A DNA stretch of 57,652 bases from Burkholderiales bacterium (GCA_026400105.1 JAPLPQ010000078.1:1-57652); one strand, 5' to 3'; positions 47,425 through 57,424 are shown, numbered from the stretch's first letter. Numbers and translations: made by a program. The notes: generated by a model from the sequence alone, not told the origin.

Positions 47425-48990
47425 ATGCTCGATCAAGCACTCAAGAACCAGTTGGCCGCCTACCTGCAGCGCGTGACGCAGCCGTTCGAGCTGGTGGCCT
47501 CGCTCGACGCCAGCCCGACCTCGCGCGAGATGCAGGACCTGCTCGAGACCATCGCCGGCCTGTCGGACCACATCACGCTGCGCACCGACGGCCAGGACGC
47601 GCGCCGGCCCTCGTTCAGCCTGCAGCGCCCGGGCTCCGACAGCCAGTTGCGCTTTGCCGGCCTGCCGCTGGGGCACGAGTTCACCTCGCTGGTGCTGGCG
47701 CTGCTGTGGACCGGCGGCCATCCGCCCAAGGTCGAGGCCGAGCAGATCGAGCAGATCAAGGCGCTCGACGGCGACTTCGAGTTCGAGGTCTACATGTCGC
47801 TGTCCTGCCACAACTGCCCGGACGTGGTGCAGGCGCTGAGCCTGATGGCGATCCTGAACCCCCGGATCAGGACCACCGTGATCGAGGGCGGCGCCTTCAA
47901 GGCCGAGGTCGATGCGCGCGAGGTCATGGCCGTGCCGATGGTCTTCCTCAACGGCCAGGTGTTCGGCTCGGGCCGCATGCTGCTCGAGGAAATCATCGCC
48001 AAGCTCGATACCGGCTCGGCCGCGCGCGAGGCCGCCAAGATCGATGAGAAGGCACCCTACGACATGCTGATCGTCGGCGGTGGCCCGGCCGGCGCCGCTG
48101 CCGCCGTCTACGCCGCGCGCAAGGGTATTCGCACCGGCATTGCCGCCGAGCGCATGGGCGGCCAGACCAACGACACGATGGCGATCGAGAACTACATCTC
48201 GGTGCTCGAGACCGACGGCCCCAAGTTCGCCGCTGCGCTCGAAGCCCAGGTGCGCCATTACGGCGTCGATGTGATGAACCTGCAGCAGGCGACCGAGCTG
48301 ATTCCGGCCGAAGCCGAAGGCGGCCTGGTCCAGGTCAGATTAGCCAATGGCGCCACCCTCAAGGCCCGCTCGGTGGTGCTGAGCACCGGCGCGCGCTGGC
48401 GCAACGTCAACGTGCCCGGCGAGCAGGAATACAAGAACAAGGGCGTGGCCTATTGCCCGCATTGCGACGGCCCGCTGTTCAAGGGAAAACGCACCGCCGT
48501 CATCGGTGGCGGCAACTCGGGGGTCGAGGCCGCGATCGACCTGGCCGGCATCGTGTCCCATGTCACGCTGATCGAGTTCGGCGACCAGCTCAAAGCCGAC
48601 GCGGTGCTGGTGGCCAAGCTGAAAAGCCTGCCCAACGTGACCATCCACACCAATGCCCAGACCACCGAGATCACCGGCGACGGCGGCAAGGTCAACGGCC
48701 TGCGCTACCAGAACCGCATCAGCGGCGCCGAGCACCATGTCGAGCTCGAGGGCATCTTCGTGCAGATCGGCCTGGTGCCCAACACCGAGTGGCTCAAGGG
48801 CACGCTCGAGCTGTCCAGGTTCGGCGAGATCGTGGTCGATGCCAAGGGTCACACCAGCGTGGCCGGCGTGTTCGCGGCCGGCGACTGCACCACCGTGCCG
48901 TACAAGCAGATCGTGATCGCGGCCGGCGAGGGCGCCAAGGCGGCGCTGAGCGCCTTCGACCACCTGATCCGGATGCCGGCAGCTGCCTGA
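47425..48990 (+). CDS. ahpF: Alkyl hydroperoxide reductase subunit F
   Basis: A 521-residue flavoprotein disulfide reductase that passes electrons from NADH to AhpC. The N-terminal tandem thioredoxin-fold domain has its redox pair C128-C131 in SLSCHNCPD. The FAD domain starts [20 protein letters not shown], the second redox pair is C344-C347 in [10 protein letters not shown], and the NADH domain has [19 protein letters not shown]. Length matches E. coli AhpF. AAGGA precedes the ATG by 7 nt. A terminator-like hairpin separates it from ahpC, so AhpF levels are probably lower. Confidence 0.95.
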   Translation: MLDQALKNQLAAYLQRVTQPFELVASLDASPTSREMQDLLETIAGLSDHITLRTDGQDARRPSFSLQRPGSDSQLRFAGLPLGHEFTSLVLALLWTGGHPPKVEAEQIEQIKALDGDFEFEVYMSLSCHNCPDVVQALSLMAILNPRIRTTVIEGGAFKAEVDAREVMAVPMVFLNGQVFGSGRMLLEEIIAKLDTGSAAREAAKIDEKAPYDMLIVGGGPAGAAAAVYAARKGIRTGIAAERMGGQTNDTMAIENYISVLETDGPKFAAALEAQVRHYGVDVMNLQQATELIPAEAEGGLVQVRLANGATLKARSVVLSTGARWRNVNVPGEQEYKNKGVAYCPHCDGPLFKGKRTAVIGGGNSGVEAAIDLAGIVSHVTLIEFGDQLKADAVLVAKLKSLPNVTIHTNAQTTEITGDGGKVNGLRYQNRISGAEHHVELEGIFVQIGLVPNTEWLKGTLELSRFGEIVVDAKGHTSVAGVFAAGDCTTVPYKQIVIAAGEGAKAALSAFDHLIRMPAAA

Positions 48991-49067
48991 GCGTTCGGCT
49001 CCGCCTGGGTGTTCCGGGTGGAGTCCGCTGTGCGACAAGGCCTCGAAAAGAGGCCTTTGTCATTGCT

Positions 49068-50414
49068 TCAGAGCTTCTTGACCAGCACCATCGACTTGCG
49101 GTCCCAGTTGTACTTCTTCTTGCGCGCCTCGGGCAGCCAGTCGGGGTCGACCTGGACGAAGCCGCGCTTGAGGAACCAGTGCATGGTGCGGGTGGTCAGC
49201 ACGAAGATGCTGTCCAGGCCCATGATGCGGGCGCGCTGCTCGATGCGCTTGAGCAGCTTTTCGCCGTCGCCCTGGCCCTGGACCTGGGGCGAGACCGTGA
49301 CGGCGGCCATCTCGCCGGTGCCGGCCTCGGGGTAGGGGTAGAGCGCGGCGCAGGCGAAGATCACGCCGTCGTGCTCGACGATGGTGTAGTGGCCGATGTC
49401 GCGCTCGATCTCGGTCCGGTTGCGCTTGACCAGGGTGCCGTCCTTCTCGAACGGCTCGATCAGCTGCAGGATGCCACCGACATCGTCGGCCGTTGCCTCG
49501 CGCAGCTCCTCGAGCTTCTCGTCGACCACCATGGTGCCGATGCCGTCGTGCACATAGACCTCGAGCAGCATCGCGCCGTCGACCGCGAACGGGATGATAT
49601 GGCTGCGCTCGACCCCGGCCTTGCAGGCCTTGACGCAATGCTGCAGGTAGAACGCGGTGTCGGTCGGCACCAGGCCGCGCGGCGAGTCGGCCAGGATCTG
49701 CACCGCCTGCGCCAGCGGCAGCTCGGTATCGACCGGATTGTCGTCGCTGGCGGGCTCATGCGGGCGCATCCGGATGCCGGGCACCTCGGTCAGGAACAGC
49801 AGCTTGTCGGCTTTCAGCGCGATCGCGACGCTGGTCGCGACCTCCTCCATGCTGAGGTTGAACGCTTCGCCAGTGGGCGAGAAGCCGAACGGCGACAGCA
49901 GCACCAGCGCGCCCATGTCGAGCGTGCGCATGATGCCCGGCACGTCGACCTTGCGCACCAGGCCCGAATGCTGGTAGTCGACGCCGTCGATGATGCCGAC
50001 CGGGCGCGCCGTGATGAAGTTGCCCGAGATCACCCGCACCGTGGCGCCGGCCATCGGCGTGTTGGGCAGGCCCTGGCTGAAGGCGGCCTCGATCTCGTAG
50101 CGCAGCTGCCCGGCGGCCTCCTGGGCGCAGTCGAGCGCCAGGCTGTCGGTGATCCGCACCCCGTGGTGGTACTTCGCGCTCTGGCCCTTGATCGCCAGCT
50201 GCTCGTTGACCTGGGGCCGGAAGCCGTGCACCAGCACCACGCGCACGCCCATGCTCTGGATCAGCGCCAGATCCTGCGCCAGGTTCGGCAGCTTGCCGGC
50301 GGCAATCGCCTCGCCCGGTATTCCGACCACGAAGGTCTGGTTGCGGAACTTGTGGATATAGGGTGCCACCGAGCGGAACCAGGGCACGAAAGTGAAGTTG
50401 AATACTGTGGACAT
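49068..50414 (-). CDS. argA: N-acetylglutamate synthase (amino-acid N-acetyltransferase)
   Basis: A 448-residue fusion of an N-terminal amino-acid-kinase-like domain (about residues 1-285, VVLVHGFRPQVNEQLAI) and a C-terminal GNAT acetyltransferase domain (QVQGQGDGEKLLKRIEQRAR is the acetyl-CoA loop). It makes N-acetylglutamate, the first step of arginine synthesis, and is normally inhibited by arginine through the kinase-like domain. The ATG at 50414 has no clear ribosome binding site. It diverges from hrpA across an 81-bp gap and converges on ahpF. Confidence 0.94.
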   Translation of the reverse strand: MSTVFNFTFVPWFRSVAPYIHKFRNQTFVVGIPGEAIAAGKLPNLAQDLALIQSMGVRVVLVHGFRPQVNEQLAIKGQSAKYHHGVRITDSLALDCAQEAAGQLRYEIEAAFSQGLPNTPMAGATVRVISGNFITARPVGIIDGVDYQHSGLVRKVDVPGIMRTLDMGALVLLSPFGFSPTGEAFNLSMEEVATSVAIALKADKLLFLTEVPGIRMRPHEPASDDNPVDTELPLAQAVQILADSPRGLVPTDTAFYLQHCVKACKAGVERSHIIPFAVDGAMLLEVYVHDGIGTMVVDEKLEELREATADDVGGILQLIEPFEKDGTLVKRNRTEIERDIGHYTIVEHDGVIFACAALYPYPEAGTGEMAAVTVSPQVQGQGDGEKLLKRIEQRARIMGLDSIFVLTTRTMHWFLKRGFVQVDPDWLPEARKKKYNWDRKSMVLVKKL

Positions 50415-50457
50415 GCGGTGAATGTGGAGCGCGCAGGCGCGGGTGGCAACCCTTTAG

Positions 50458-50463
50458 GATAAT
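50458..50463 (+). promoter_or_regulatory. Candidate -10 element of hrpA
   Basis: GATAAT lies 32 nt before the hrpA start in the 81-bp argA-hrpA divergent gap. No convincing -35 hexamer is present. Confidence 0.35.
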
Positions 50464-50495
50464 CGAGGGTTTCGCACCCCACGGAAGTTTGCCAC

Positions 50496-53400
50496 TTGCA
50501 GTCCGCCTCTTTCACCATCGAGTTCCCCGAATCCCTGCCAGTGTCGGTTCGCCGCCACGAGATCGAGGCCGCCATTGCGGGTCATCAGGTTGTCATCGTC
50601 TGCGGCGAGACCGGCTCGGGCAAGACCACCCAGCTGCCCAAGATCGCGCTGGCCATGGGGCGCGGCGGGCAGGCGCAGCGCCAGGCGCTCGCCAGCGCCG
50701 AGGGCCGGGCGGCGGCGGCCAACGCGGCTGCCGCTGCTGCTGCCGTTGATCCCGCCGCGCGCGCCGGCGAGCGCCACCCGGCGTCCACCCCACGTGGACC
50801 GCGTGGGCGGCGCGAGCAGCGGCCCCAGCTGATCGGCCACACCCAGCCGCGCCGGATCGCGGCTAGCTCGGTCGCGACCCGGATCGCCGAGGAGCTCAAG
50901 ACCCAGATGGGCGAGGTGGTCGGCTACAAGGTGCGCTTCCATGACCGGCTCGGCAAGAACGCCTCGGTCAAGCTCATGACCGACGGCATCCTGCTGGCCG
51001 AGACCCAGACCGATCCGCTGCTGCAGGCCTACGACACGCTGATCATCGACGAGGCGCATGAGCGCAGCCTCAACATCGACTTCCTGCTCGGCTACATCAA
51101 GCAGATCCTGCCGCGCCGTCCCGACCTCAAGGTGATCGTGACCTCGGCCACGATCGATGCCGACCGCTTTGCGCGCCATTTCGAGTCCGCCAAGGGGCCG
51201 GCGCCGGTGATCATGGTCTCGGGCCGCACCTTCCCGGTCGAGCAGCGCTACCGGCCGTTCGAGGACAGCCGCGACTACGGCTTGAACGAGGCGATCGCCG
51301 ACGGGGTCGACGAGCTCTGGCGCGGCGGGGCGCATGCCGGCGACATCCTGATCTTCCTGCCTGGCGAGCGCGAGATCCGCGAGGCCGCCGACCACCTGCG
51401 CAAGCACCTGAGCCACCAGCCGGTGCTGCGCAGCGCCGAGGTGCTGCCGCTGTTCGCGCGCCTGAGCGCCGGCGAGCAGGACCAGATCTTCAAGCCGCAT
51501 GGCCAGCGCCGCATCGTGCTGGCGACCAACGTGGCCGAGACCTCGCTGACCGTGCCGGGCATCCGCTACGTGATCGATGCCGGCACCGCGCGCGTCAAGC
51601 GCTACAGCCTGCGCAGCAAGGTCGAGCAGCTGCTGGTCGAGCCGATCAGCCAGGCGGCGGCCAACCAGCGCGCCGGCCGCTGCGGCCGGGTGGCCGACGG
51701 CATCTGCATCCGGCTCTATGACGAGGCCGACTTCAACGCCCGGCCGCGCTTCACCGATCCCGAGATATTGCGCTCGTCGCTGGCCTCGGTGATCCTGCGC
51801 ATGAAGTCGCTGCACCTGGGCCATGTGGAGGATTTCCCGTTCCTGGAGGCGCCGACCCGGCGCGCCATCACCGATGGCTACCAGCTGCTGAACGAACTCG
51901 GCGCGGTCGACGACCTCAACGAGCTGACCGCGCTGGGCGCCGAGCTGGCGAAATTGCCGCTCGACCCGCGCGTGGGCCGCATGATCCTGGAAGCGCGTAG
52001 CCGCAACGCGCTCGACGAGGTGCTGATCATCGCCTCGGCGCTCAGCGTGCAGGACGTGCGCGAGCGCCCGCTCGAGGCCCAGGCCCAGGCCGACCAGGCG
52101 CATGCCAAGTTCGACGACGAGAAGAGCGAGTTCACCAGCTACCTCAAGCTCTGGCATTGGATCGAGGAGGCGCGCGGTGGCAAGCCTCATGGCAGTGCAG
52201 CAGTGGCCAGCGCGCAGAACGCCCAAAACGGGGTCAGATTCCAATTGTCTGATCTGGCTGGCAGCAAGAATCGGTCTCTGACCCCGAATCAGCAGTCTGC
52301 GGCGCCGGCGGCCACGCACAAGCTGTCGAACCGCCAGTACGAGGCGCTGCTGCGGCAGAACTTCGTCAGTGTGCGGCGCGTGCGCGAATGGCGCGACATC
52401 CACAGCCAGCTCCACACCGTGGTGGCCGAGCATGGCTGGAAGCTCAACAGCACCCCGGCCAGCTACGAGCAGCTGCACCTGTCGATGCTGTCGGGGCTGC
52501 TCGGCAACATCGGCTGCAAGCACGAGACCGAGGAGGTCTACCTGGGCGCGCGCGGCATCAAGTTCCACCGCCATCCGGGCGCCCACCTGAGCAAGCGGCC
52601 CGGGCGCTGGATCGTCTGCGCCGAGCTGGTCGAGACCGCGCGCCTGTTCGGCCGTGGTATTGCCGCGATCGAGCCGCAGTGGCTCGAGCAGGTCGGTGCC
52701 CATCTGCTCAAAAAACAGCTGCTCGACCCGCATTGGGAAAAGAAGGCGGCCGAGGTCGTCGCCTACGAGCGCGCCACGCTCTACGGCCTGGTGGTCTACA
52801 GCCAGCGCCGCCTCAACTACGGCCGGGTCGATCCGGTCGGCGCGCGCGAGATCTTCATCCGCGAGGGCCTGGTCGGACAGGAATGGGAGACCAGGCTGGC
52901 GTTCCTGGCCGCCAACCGCAAGCTGATCGCGCAGGTCGAGGAGCTCGAGCACAAGTCGCGCCGCCAGGACGTGCTGGTCGACGATCCGCTGATCTTCGCC
53001 TTCTACGATGCCCAGCTGCCGGCCGAGGTCTGCAGCGGGCGCGAGCTCGAACTCTGGTATCGCGACGCTTCCCGGGGCCAGCCGAAGCTGCTGCACCTGA
53101 CGCGCGACGAACTGATGCGGCACGAGGCCGCCGGCATCACGACCCAGGCCTTCCCCAAGGTGGTCAAGGTCGGCGGCGTCGATTGCGCGGCCAGCTATCT
53201 GCACCAGCCCGGCGACCCCAAGGACGGCATCACCGTCAGCCTGCCGCTGTTCGTGCTGAACCAGGTCAGCGAGGAGCGCTGCGAGTGGCTGGTGCCCGGC
53301 ATGCTGAAGGACAAGATCCAGGCCCTGCTCAAAAGCCTGCCGCAAAAGCCGCGCGCGCGCCTGGTGCCGCTGCCCGACAGCGCCGAGAAGCTGGCCGCGA

Positions 53401-54722
53401 TCCTGAGCGCGCCCGAGCGCTGGGCGCAAGGATCGCTGACCGATGCGCTGCTCAAGGAGGTCAAGCAGATCACCAGTCTCGACGTCAAGCGCACCGACTT
53501 CAAGCTCGACATGCTGGCGCCGCACCAGTTCATGAACCTGCGCGTGCTCGACGAGCATGGCCGCCAGCTCGGCCAGAGCCGCAACCTGCCGGCCCTGAAG
53601 GCCGAGCTCGGCGCCAAGGCGCGCGGTGCCTTCCAGGCGCTGGCCAAGCTCAAGGTCGCCGACCTGGGGGCGGGCGAGGCGGGTACTCATGTTCCCGACG
53701 CTGCGGATGCCGGGCTGGCCGTCGACAAGGTCGCCCCGCCGGCCGGCGCCGCCGGGTCGCGAGCCGCCAGTGCCCAGTCAGGGCAGGGCGCAGCCGGCGC
53801 GCGTGCGGCTGCTGCCACTGCCCAGCCCAAGGCCGCTGGCCAGGCAGGCGCTGCGGCCCAGCCGGCCGCCGACGCGGCCCAGCGCCACACGGCCTGGACC
53901 TTTGGCGACTGGCCCGAGATCATGGAGATCCGCAAGGGCGGCCAGACCCTGATCGGTTTTCCAGCGCTGATCGATGTCGACGCTGCGGTCACGATCGAGG
54001 TCTTCGACGAGCCCGAGGTCGCGGCCAGGAAGCACCGCGCCGGCCTGCGCCGGCTGTTCGCGCTGCAGATCCGCGACGCGCTCAAGTACCTCGAGAAGAA
54101 CATCCCCGACTTGCAGAAGATGGCGGTGGCCTACATGGTGCTGGGCACGCAGGAGGAACTGCGCGAGCAGATCATCCAGGTCGCGATGGAGCGCGCCTTC
54201 CTGCTCGACCCGCTGCCGGCCAATGCGGCCGATTTCAAGCGCCGCCTCGACGAGGGGCGCGGCCGGCTGACCTTGATCGCCAACGAGGTCGCGCGCCTGG
54301 GCGCCAGCGTGCTGCAGGAGTACGCCGTGACCGCGCGCAAGCTGAAAGACTGCAAGTTCGCGCCCGAGGCGGTGGCCGACGCGGCCCAGCAGCTGCAGCG
54401 CCTGGTCGGCAAGCGCTTCCTGGCCGAGACGCCCTGGGCCCAGCTGCAGCATCTGGCGCGCTACCTGAAGGCGATCGTGCTGCGGCTGGACAAGTACCGC
54501 GCCGACCCCGCGCGCGACAGCGCCCGCCTGGCCGAGATCCGGGCCCAGGAGCAGCGCTACTGGCGCCTGGTCGCCGAACGCAAGGGGGTGCAGGACGAAC
54601 GCATGAACGAGCTGCGCTGGCTGCTCGAGGAGTTGCGCGTGAGCTTCTTCGCCCAGGAGCTGCGCACGCCCCAGCCCGTCAGCGTCAAGCGGCTCGAGAA
54701 GGTCTGGGCCCAGCTGGGTTGA
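50496..54722 (+). CDS. hrpA: ATP-dependent RNA helicase HrpA (DEAH box)
   Basis: A 1408-residue DEAH-box helicase; E. coli HrpA has about 1300. Walker A is CGETGSGKTTQLPK (residues 37-45), the DEAH box is at residues 185-188 (IIDEAHERSLN), motif III is TSATIDADR, and motif VI is QRAGRCGR. Helicase, winged-helix, ratchet and OB-like domains follow, then the large C-terminal extension of HrpA proteins. It helps rescue stalled ribosomes in E. coli. The start is TTG with a GGAAG site 9 nt upstream; no in-frame ATG precedes Walker A. Three insertions enlarge it: an Ala/Arg-rich stretch between Walker A and motif Ia (about residues 53-110), a palindrome-encoded piece at 579-597 and an Ala-rich linker at about 1065-1130. 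Confidence 0.94.
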   Translation: MQSASFTIEFPESLPVSVRRHEIEAAIAGHQVVIVCGETGSGKTTQLPKIALAMGRGGQAQRQALASAEGRAAAANAAAAAAAVDPAARAGERHPASTPRGPRGRREQRPQLIGHTQPRRIAASSVATRIAEELKTQMGEVVGYKVRFHDRLGKNASVKLMTDGILLAETQTDPLLQAYDTLIIDEAHERSLNIDFLLGYIKQILPRRPDLKVIVTSATIDADRFARHFESAKGPAPVIMVSGRTFPVEQRYRPFEDSRDYGLNEAIADGVDELWRGGAHAGDILIFLPGEREIREAADHLRKHLSHQPVLRSAEVLPLFARLSAGEQDQIFKPHGQRRIVLATNVAETSLTVPGIRYVIDAGTARVKRYSLRSKVEQLLVEPISQAAANQRAGRCGRVADGICIRLYDEADFNARPRFTDPEILRSSLASVILRMKSLHLGHVEDFPFLEAPTRRAITDGYQLLNELGAVDDLNELTALGAELAKLPLDPRVGRMILEARSRNALDEVLIIASALSVQDVRERPLEAQAQADQAHAKFDDEKSEFTSYLKLWHWIEEARGGKPHGSAAVASAQNAQNGVRFQLSDLAGSKNRSLTPNQQSAAPAATHKLSNRQYEALLRQNFVSVRRVREWRDIHSQLHTVVAEHGWKLNSTPASYEQLHLSMLSGLLGNIGCKHETEEVYLGARGIKFHRHPGAHLSKRPGRWIVCAELVETARLFGRGIAAIEPQWLEQVGAHLLKKQLLDPHWEKKAAEVVAYERATLYGLVVYSQRRLNYGRVDPVGAREIFIREGLVGQEWETRLAFLAANRKLIAQVEELEHKSRRQDVLVDDPLIFAFYDAQLPAEVCSGRELELWYRDASRGQPKLLHLTRDELMRHEAAGITTQAFPKVVKVGGVDCAASYLHQPGDPKDGITVSLPLFVLNQVSEERCEWLVPGMLKDKIQALLKSLPQKPRARLVPLPDSAEKLAAILSAPERWAQGSLTDALLKEVKQITSLDVKRTDFKLDMLAPHQFMNLRVLDEHGRQLGQSRNLPALKAELGAKARGAFQALAKLKVADLGAGEAGTHVPDAADAGLAVDKVAPPAGAAGSRAASAQSGQGAAGARAAAATAQPKAAGQAGAAAQPAADAAQRHTAWTFGDWPEIMEIRKGGQTLIGFPALIDVDAAVTIEVFDEPEVAARKHRAGLRRLFALQIRDALKYLEKNIPDLQKMAVAYMVLGTQEELREQIIQVAMERAFLLDPLPANAADFKRRLDEGRGRLTLIANEVARLGASVLQEYAVTARKLKDCKFAPEAVADAAQQLQRLVGKRFLAETPWAQLQHLARYLKAIVLRLDKYRADPARDSARLAEIRAQEQRYWRLVAERKGVQDERMNELRWLLEELRVSFFAQELRTPQPVSVKRLEKVWAQLG
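50783..50807. repeat. Overlapping short inverted repeats within hrpA
   Basis: GTCCAC (50783-50788) pairs with GTGGAC (50794-50799), and CCCACG (50789-50794) pairs with CGTGGG (50802-50807). They lie in the hrpA segment that encodes an insertion between Walker A and motif Ia (codons about 96-104), so they may belong to a small inserted palindromic element. Confidence 0.4.
52230..52285. repeat. Palindromic repeat element inserted in frame in hrpA
   Basis: GGGGTCAGA (52230-52238) and TCTGACCCC (52277-52285) are perfect 9-bp inverted repeats bounding 56 bp. The ends GGGGTCAGATTCCAATT and AATCGGTCTCTGACCCC resemble dispersed palindromes found in many proteobacterial genomes and at the ends of some transposable elements. 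That link is from memory. The block and its flanks read through as hrpA codons 579-597 and are lower in GC than the gene around them. Confidence 0.6.
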
Positions 54723-54741
54723 TCGGTCTGCCGTCCTGGGC

Positions 54742-55101
54742 TCAGGGTGCCGGTGCGGGCGTGGGGATCTCGCGCAGGGTCCCACCGCCCTCCACGTTGC
54801 CCGTGGCGCTGCCTTCGCCGCGCTGGCGGGTATCCGCTTCGAGCTTGCCCGCAGTCTTGCCCGGACGATCCGGGACCCCGCGCTTGACCTCTGCCAGGGC
54901 GGCGCGGGCCTCACGCATGCAGCTGTCCTTGTCCTGGTTGGTGTTGCCGCTGACGCAGTTGGCCATTTCCTGTTTGAAGCGCGCCTGTGCCTCCTCCAGT
55001 TCTTGTCTGCTCTGGGCCTGCAGCGTGCTGCAGCTCAGCGCCACCATGGTGCCCAAAAGCAATGGGCAAAAGCCAAGGCTGCGGCCTTGTGTATTGTTCA
55101 T
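54742..55101 (-). CDS. Small periplasmic protein of unknown function
   Basis: A 119-residue protein. The N-terminus (LGFCPLLLGTMVALSCSTLQ) is a signal peptide with likely cleavage after LQA; the FCPLLLG and LSCSTL stretches are not good lipoboxes. The mature part is helical and charged (RQELEEAQARFKQEMANC) with two cysteines, MANCVSG and DSCMRE, which may form a disulfide. The end is Pro/Ala-rich. A GGAGG site 8 nt before the ATG at 55101 is strong. It resembles small cysteine-pair periplasmic proteins in Burkholderiales, with no known function. It is convergent to hrpA with 19 nt between stops. Confidence 0.75.
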   Translation of the reverse strand: MNNTQGRSLGFCPLLLGTMVALSCSTLQAQSRQELEEAQARFKQEMANCVSGNTNQDKDSCMREARAALAEVKRGVPDRPGKTAGKLEADTRQRGEGSATGNVEGGGTLREIPTPAPAP

Positions 55102-55285
55102 GTCGAATCCTCCCTGTTGCAGCTGGGCCCCGATCAAGAACAGGGCCGGCAGCTGGCCTGTAATTGAACAGGATTCAGCGCGCTCTGCCTAGAGCCGAGT
55201 GATGGACCTTCACCTGTAGGTTGCGAGGCGGCCGGCCAAGGAGGATGCGGCGCCAGCCGGCATCGAGTGGCGCATGGTCAGGTGG

Positions 55286-55343
55286 CCCGAGAAGGCCTGG
55301 GCCCAGCTCGGCTGATCAGCTCGCAGTCCGGGGCTCCGGGATC
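55286..55343 (+). repeat. Ghost copy of the hrpA 3' end
   Basis: The stretch GAGAAGGCCTGGGCCCAGCT at 55289-55308 plus CGGCTGATC matches the hrpA end (54698-54726) at all but about 3 of 29 positions and reads EKAWAQLG then stop, against EKVWAQLG in hrpA. Weaker similarity (about two thirds) continues some 30 bp past the stop. Upstream of 55286 the similarity ends. It lies in the 254-bp gap between the small periplasmic gene and cysQ, where I see no other gene. Confidence 0.5.
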
Positions 55344-55355
55344 AGGTTTCTGGGC

Positions 55356-56159
<804 letters not shown>

Positions 56160-56173
56160 GGACAGTTCCTGGC

Positions 56174-56698
56174 TCAGTAGCGGCTGGGCTGGGTCGTCAG
56201 CTCGTAGCCGACCTTGACGCCGATCAGCGCGGCCATGCGGATATAGGTCTTGTGCGCGGCGGCCTTGATGTGGCGCGCTTCGGCGAAATTGCTGCTCCAG
56301 GCTTCCCAGCGCGCGCAGACGAAGACGCCGCCGATCTCGAGTTCGACCAGGTATTCGATCACATGGGCGCCGTCGTCATCTTCCTCGTCTTCTTCGTCGT
56401 ATTCGTCCCAGTCCACCCCGGCCTCGGTGCTGGCCTCGGTCTCGTCATCCAACTCGTCCTCGTCGTCGGGCATGTGGTATTCGAGCGCGGCGATGCGGCA
56501 GATCGAACCGGTGCGTGCCAGGCTGACTTCATGTTGCCAGACCACCAGTTCCTCGGCTTCGGCGATGAAGCTGCTGTGCGAGGTGTGGCCGGTCTCGAAC
56601 TCCTCGACCACGGCGTCGAAGATCTCCGACGGGGTCAGGCCGTTCGCGAGCGGTTCGTCGAAGCTGGGTTGCTGCCGGGTTTCTGCAGTCTGGTTCAT
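56174..56698 (-). CDS. Acidic conserved hypothetical protein
   Basis: A 174-residue cytoplasmic protein without a signal peptide. An N-terminal helical part (NGLTPSEIFDAVVEEFETGH) leads to a region with a strongly acidic loop (PDDEDELDDETEAS and DEYDEEDEEDDDGAHV) and then a hydrophobic strand pair (VIEYLVELEIGGVFVCARWE). The acidic run interrupts what may be a small alpha/beta fold and is probably disordered. I do not recognise the family. It lies upstream of cysQ on the same strand, probably cotranscribed, and diverges from the Rrf2 regulator. An AGGAG site precedes the ATG. Confidence 0.72.
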   Translation of the reverse strand: MNQTAETRQQPSFDEPLANGLTPSEIFDAVVEEFETGHTSHSSFIAEAEELVVWQHEVSLARTGSICRIAALEYHMPDDEDELDDETEASTEAGVDWDEYDEEDEEDDDGAHVIEYLVELEIGGVFVCARWEAWSSNFAEARHIKAAAHKTYIRMAALIGVKVGYELTTQPSRY

Positions 56699-56838
56699 GC
56701 CTGATCTCCTGAAGGGTGTGATTGAACTATATGAGACTAGCCACCGAATTCGTCATTCGCGTGACAGTTTGGCGTCGATTTCTGCTTTCAGTCCGGTGGT
56801 TTCCCGGCTGGCGGGTCCATGGCTCAGAAAAACCGATA

Positions 56839-56853
56839 TTTGTCCAAGACAAA
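56839..56853. promoter_or_regulatory. Palindrome upstream of the Rrf2-family gene
   Basis: TTTGTC, CAA, GACAAA is a perfect 6-bp inverted repeat with a 3-bp centre, 52 nt before the Rrf2 gene ATG in an A/T-rich gap. It is a candidate autoregulatory operator. Confidence 0.45.
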
Positions 56854-56905
56854 CAGGAATTTATGAAGGAAAATAGCTCCAGACACCAACGAGAAGGCTT
56901 GAGTC

Positions 56906-57424
56906 ATGATTTCCAGAAAAGTAATCAAGGCCGTCGAGGTTGCCATCCTCGTCGCGGCCAGAACGCCCGGCAAGCCGGTCACGGTCAAGGAAATGTCCGA
57001 TCGGCTCGGCATGTCGGTCGGCTACCTCGAAGTGCTGGTGCGCGACCTGCGCGAGCACGGCCTGCTGGTGGCCCATCGCGGCCCTGGCGGCGGCTATCAG
57101 TTCAATGCCAGCCTGTTCCGCGACCCGCGCGGTGTCAGCCTGTGGGATGTCGTCGGCATCTATCAGGACCAGGACGAACCCGAGTCGGTGCCGCGCGCAT
57201 CAGATGCCTTCCTGGCGGTCGAGCAGGCGCTGCACGACAGCTTCCGGCGCGCCTGCGAGTCGATGAATCTGCTGGATATTGCTGCCACGCTTGAGCTGGC
57301 CAGCCCGCGCCCGCTCGCCGCCGAGGGACCGTTCAAGCTCAAGCCCCTGGTGCGTCCGATCCTGCCACGCGGCGTCAGCTCGGTGTTCCAGTGGGCCTCG
57401 AGCCCCTGTCCGGAACCGGCCTGA
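56906..57424 (+). CDS. Rrf2-family transcriptional regulator
   Basis: A 172-residue regulator. The winged helix-turn-helix covers about residues 1-75: KPVTVKEMSDRLGMSVGYLE is the recognition region and HRGPGGGYQFNASLF the wing. The Cys-rich [2Fe-2S] loop of IscR and NsrR (three cysteines near residues 90-105) is missing: this segment reads ESVPRASDAFLAVEQAL with no cysteine. It therefore senses something else or nothing, or binds a partner. It is upstream of sdhC with a 92-nt gap, so it may control succinate dehydrogenase. AAGG 9 nt before the ATG supports the start. The last 40 residues are unconserved and Pro-rich. Confidence 0.88.
   Translation: MISRKVIKAVEVAILVAARTPGKPVTVKEMSDRLGMSVGYLEVLVRDLREHGLLVAHRGPGGGYQFNASLFRDPRGVSLWDVVGIYQDQDEPESVPRASDAFLAVEQALHDSFRRACESMNLLDIAATLELASPRPLAAEGPFKLKPLVRPILPRGVSSVFQWASSPCPEPA

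Noticed and set aside
50454-53690. Long minus-strand frame opposite hrpA (about 1080 codons)
   Set aside because: Same cause: a codon-bias shadow of hrpA with composition, not domain structure, behind the length.
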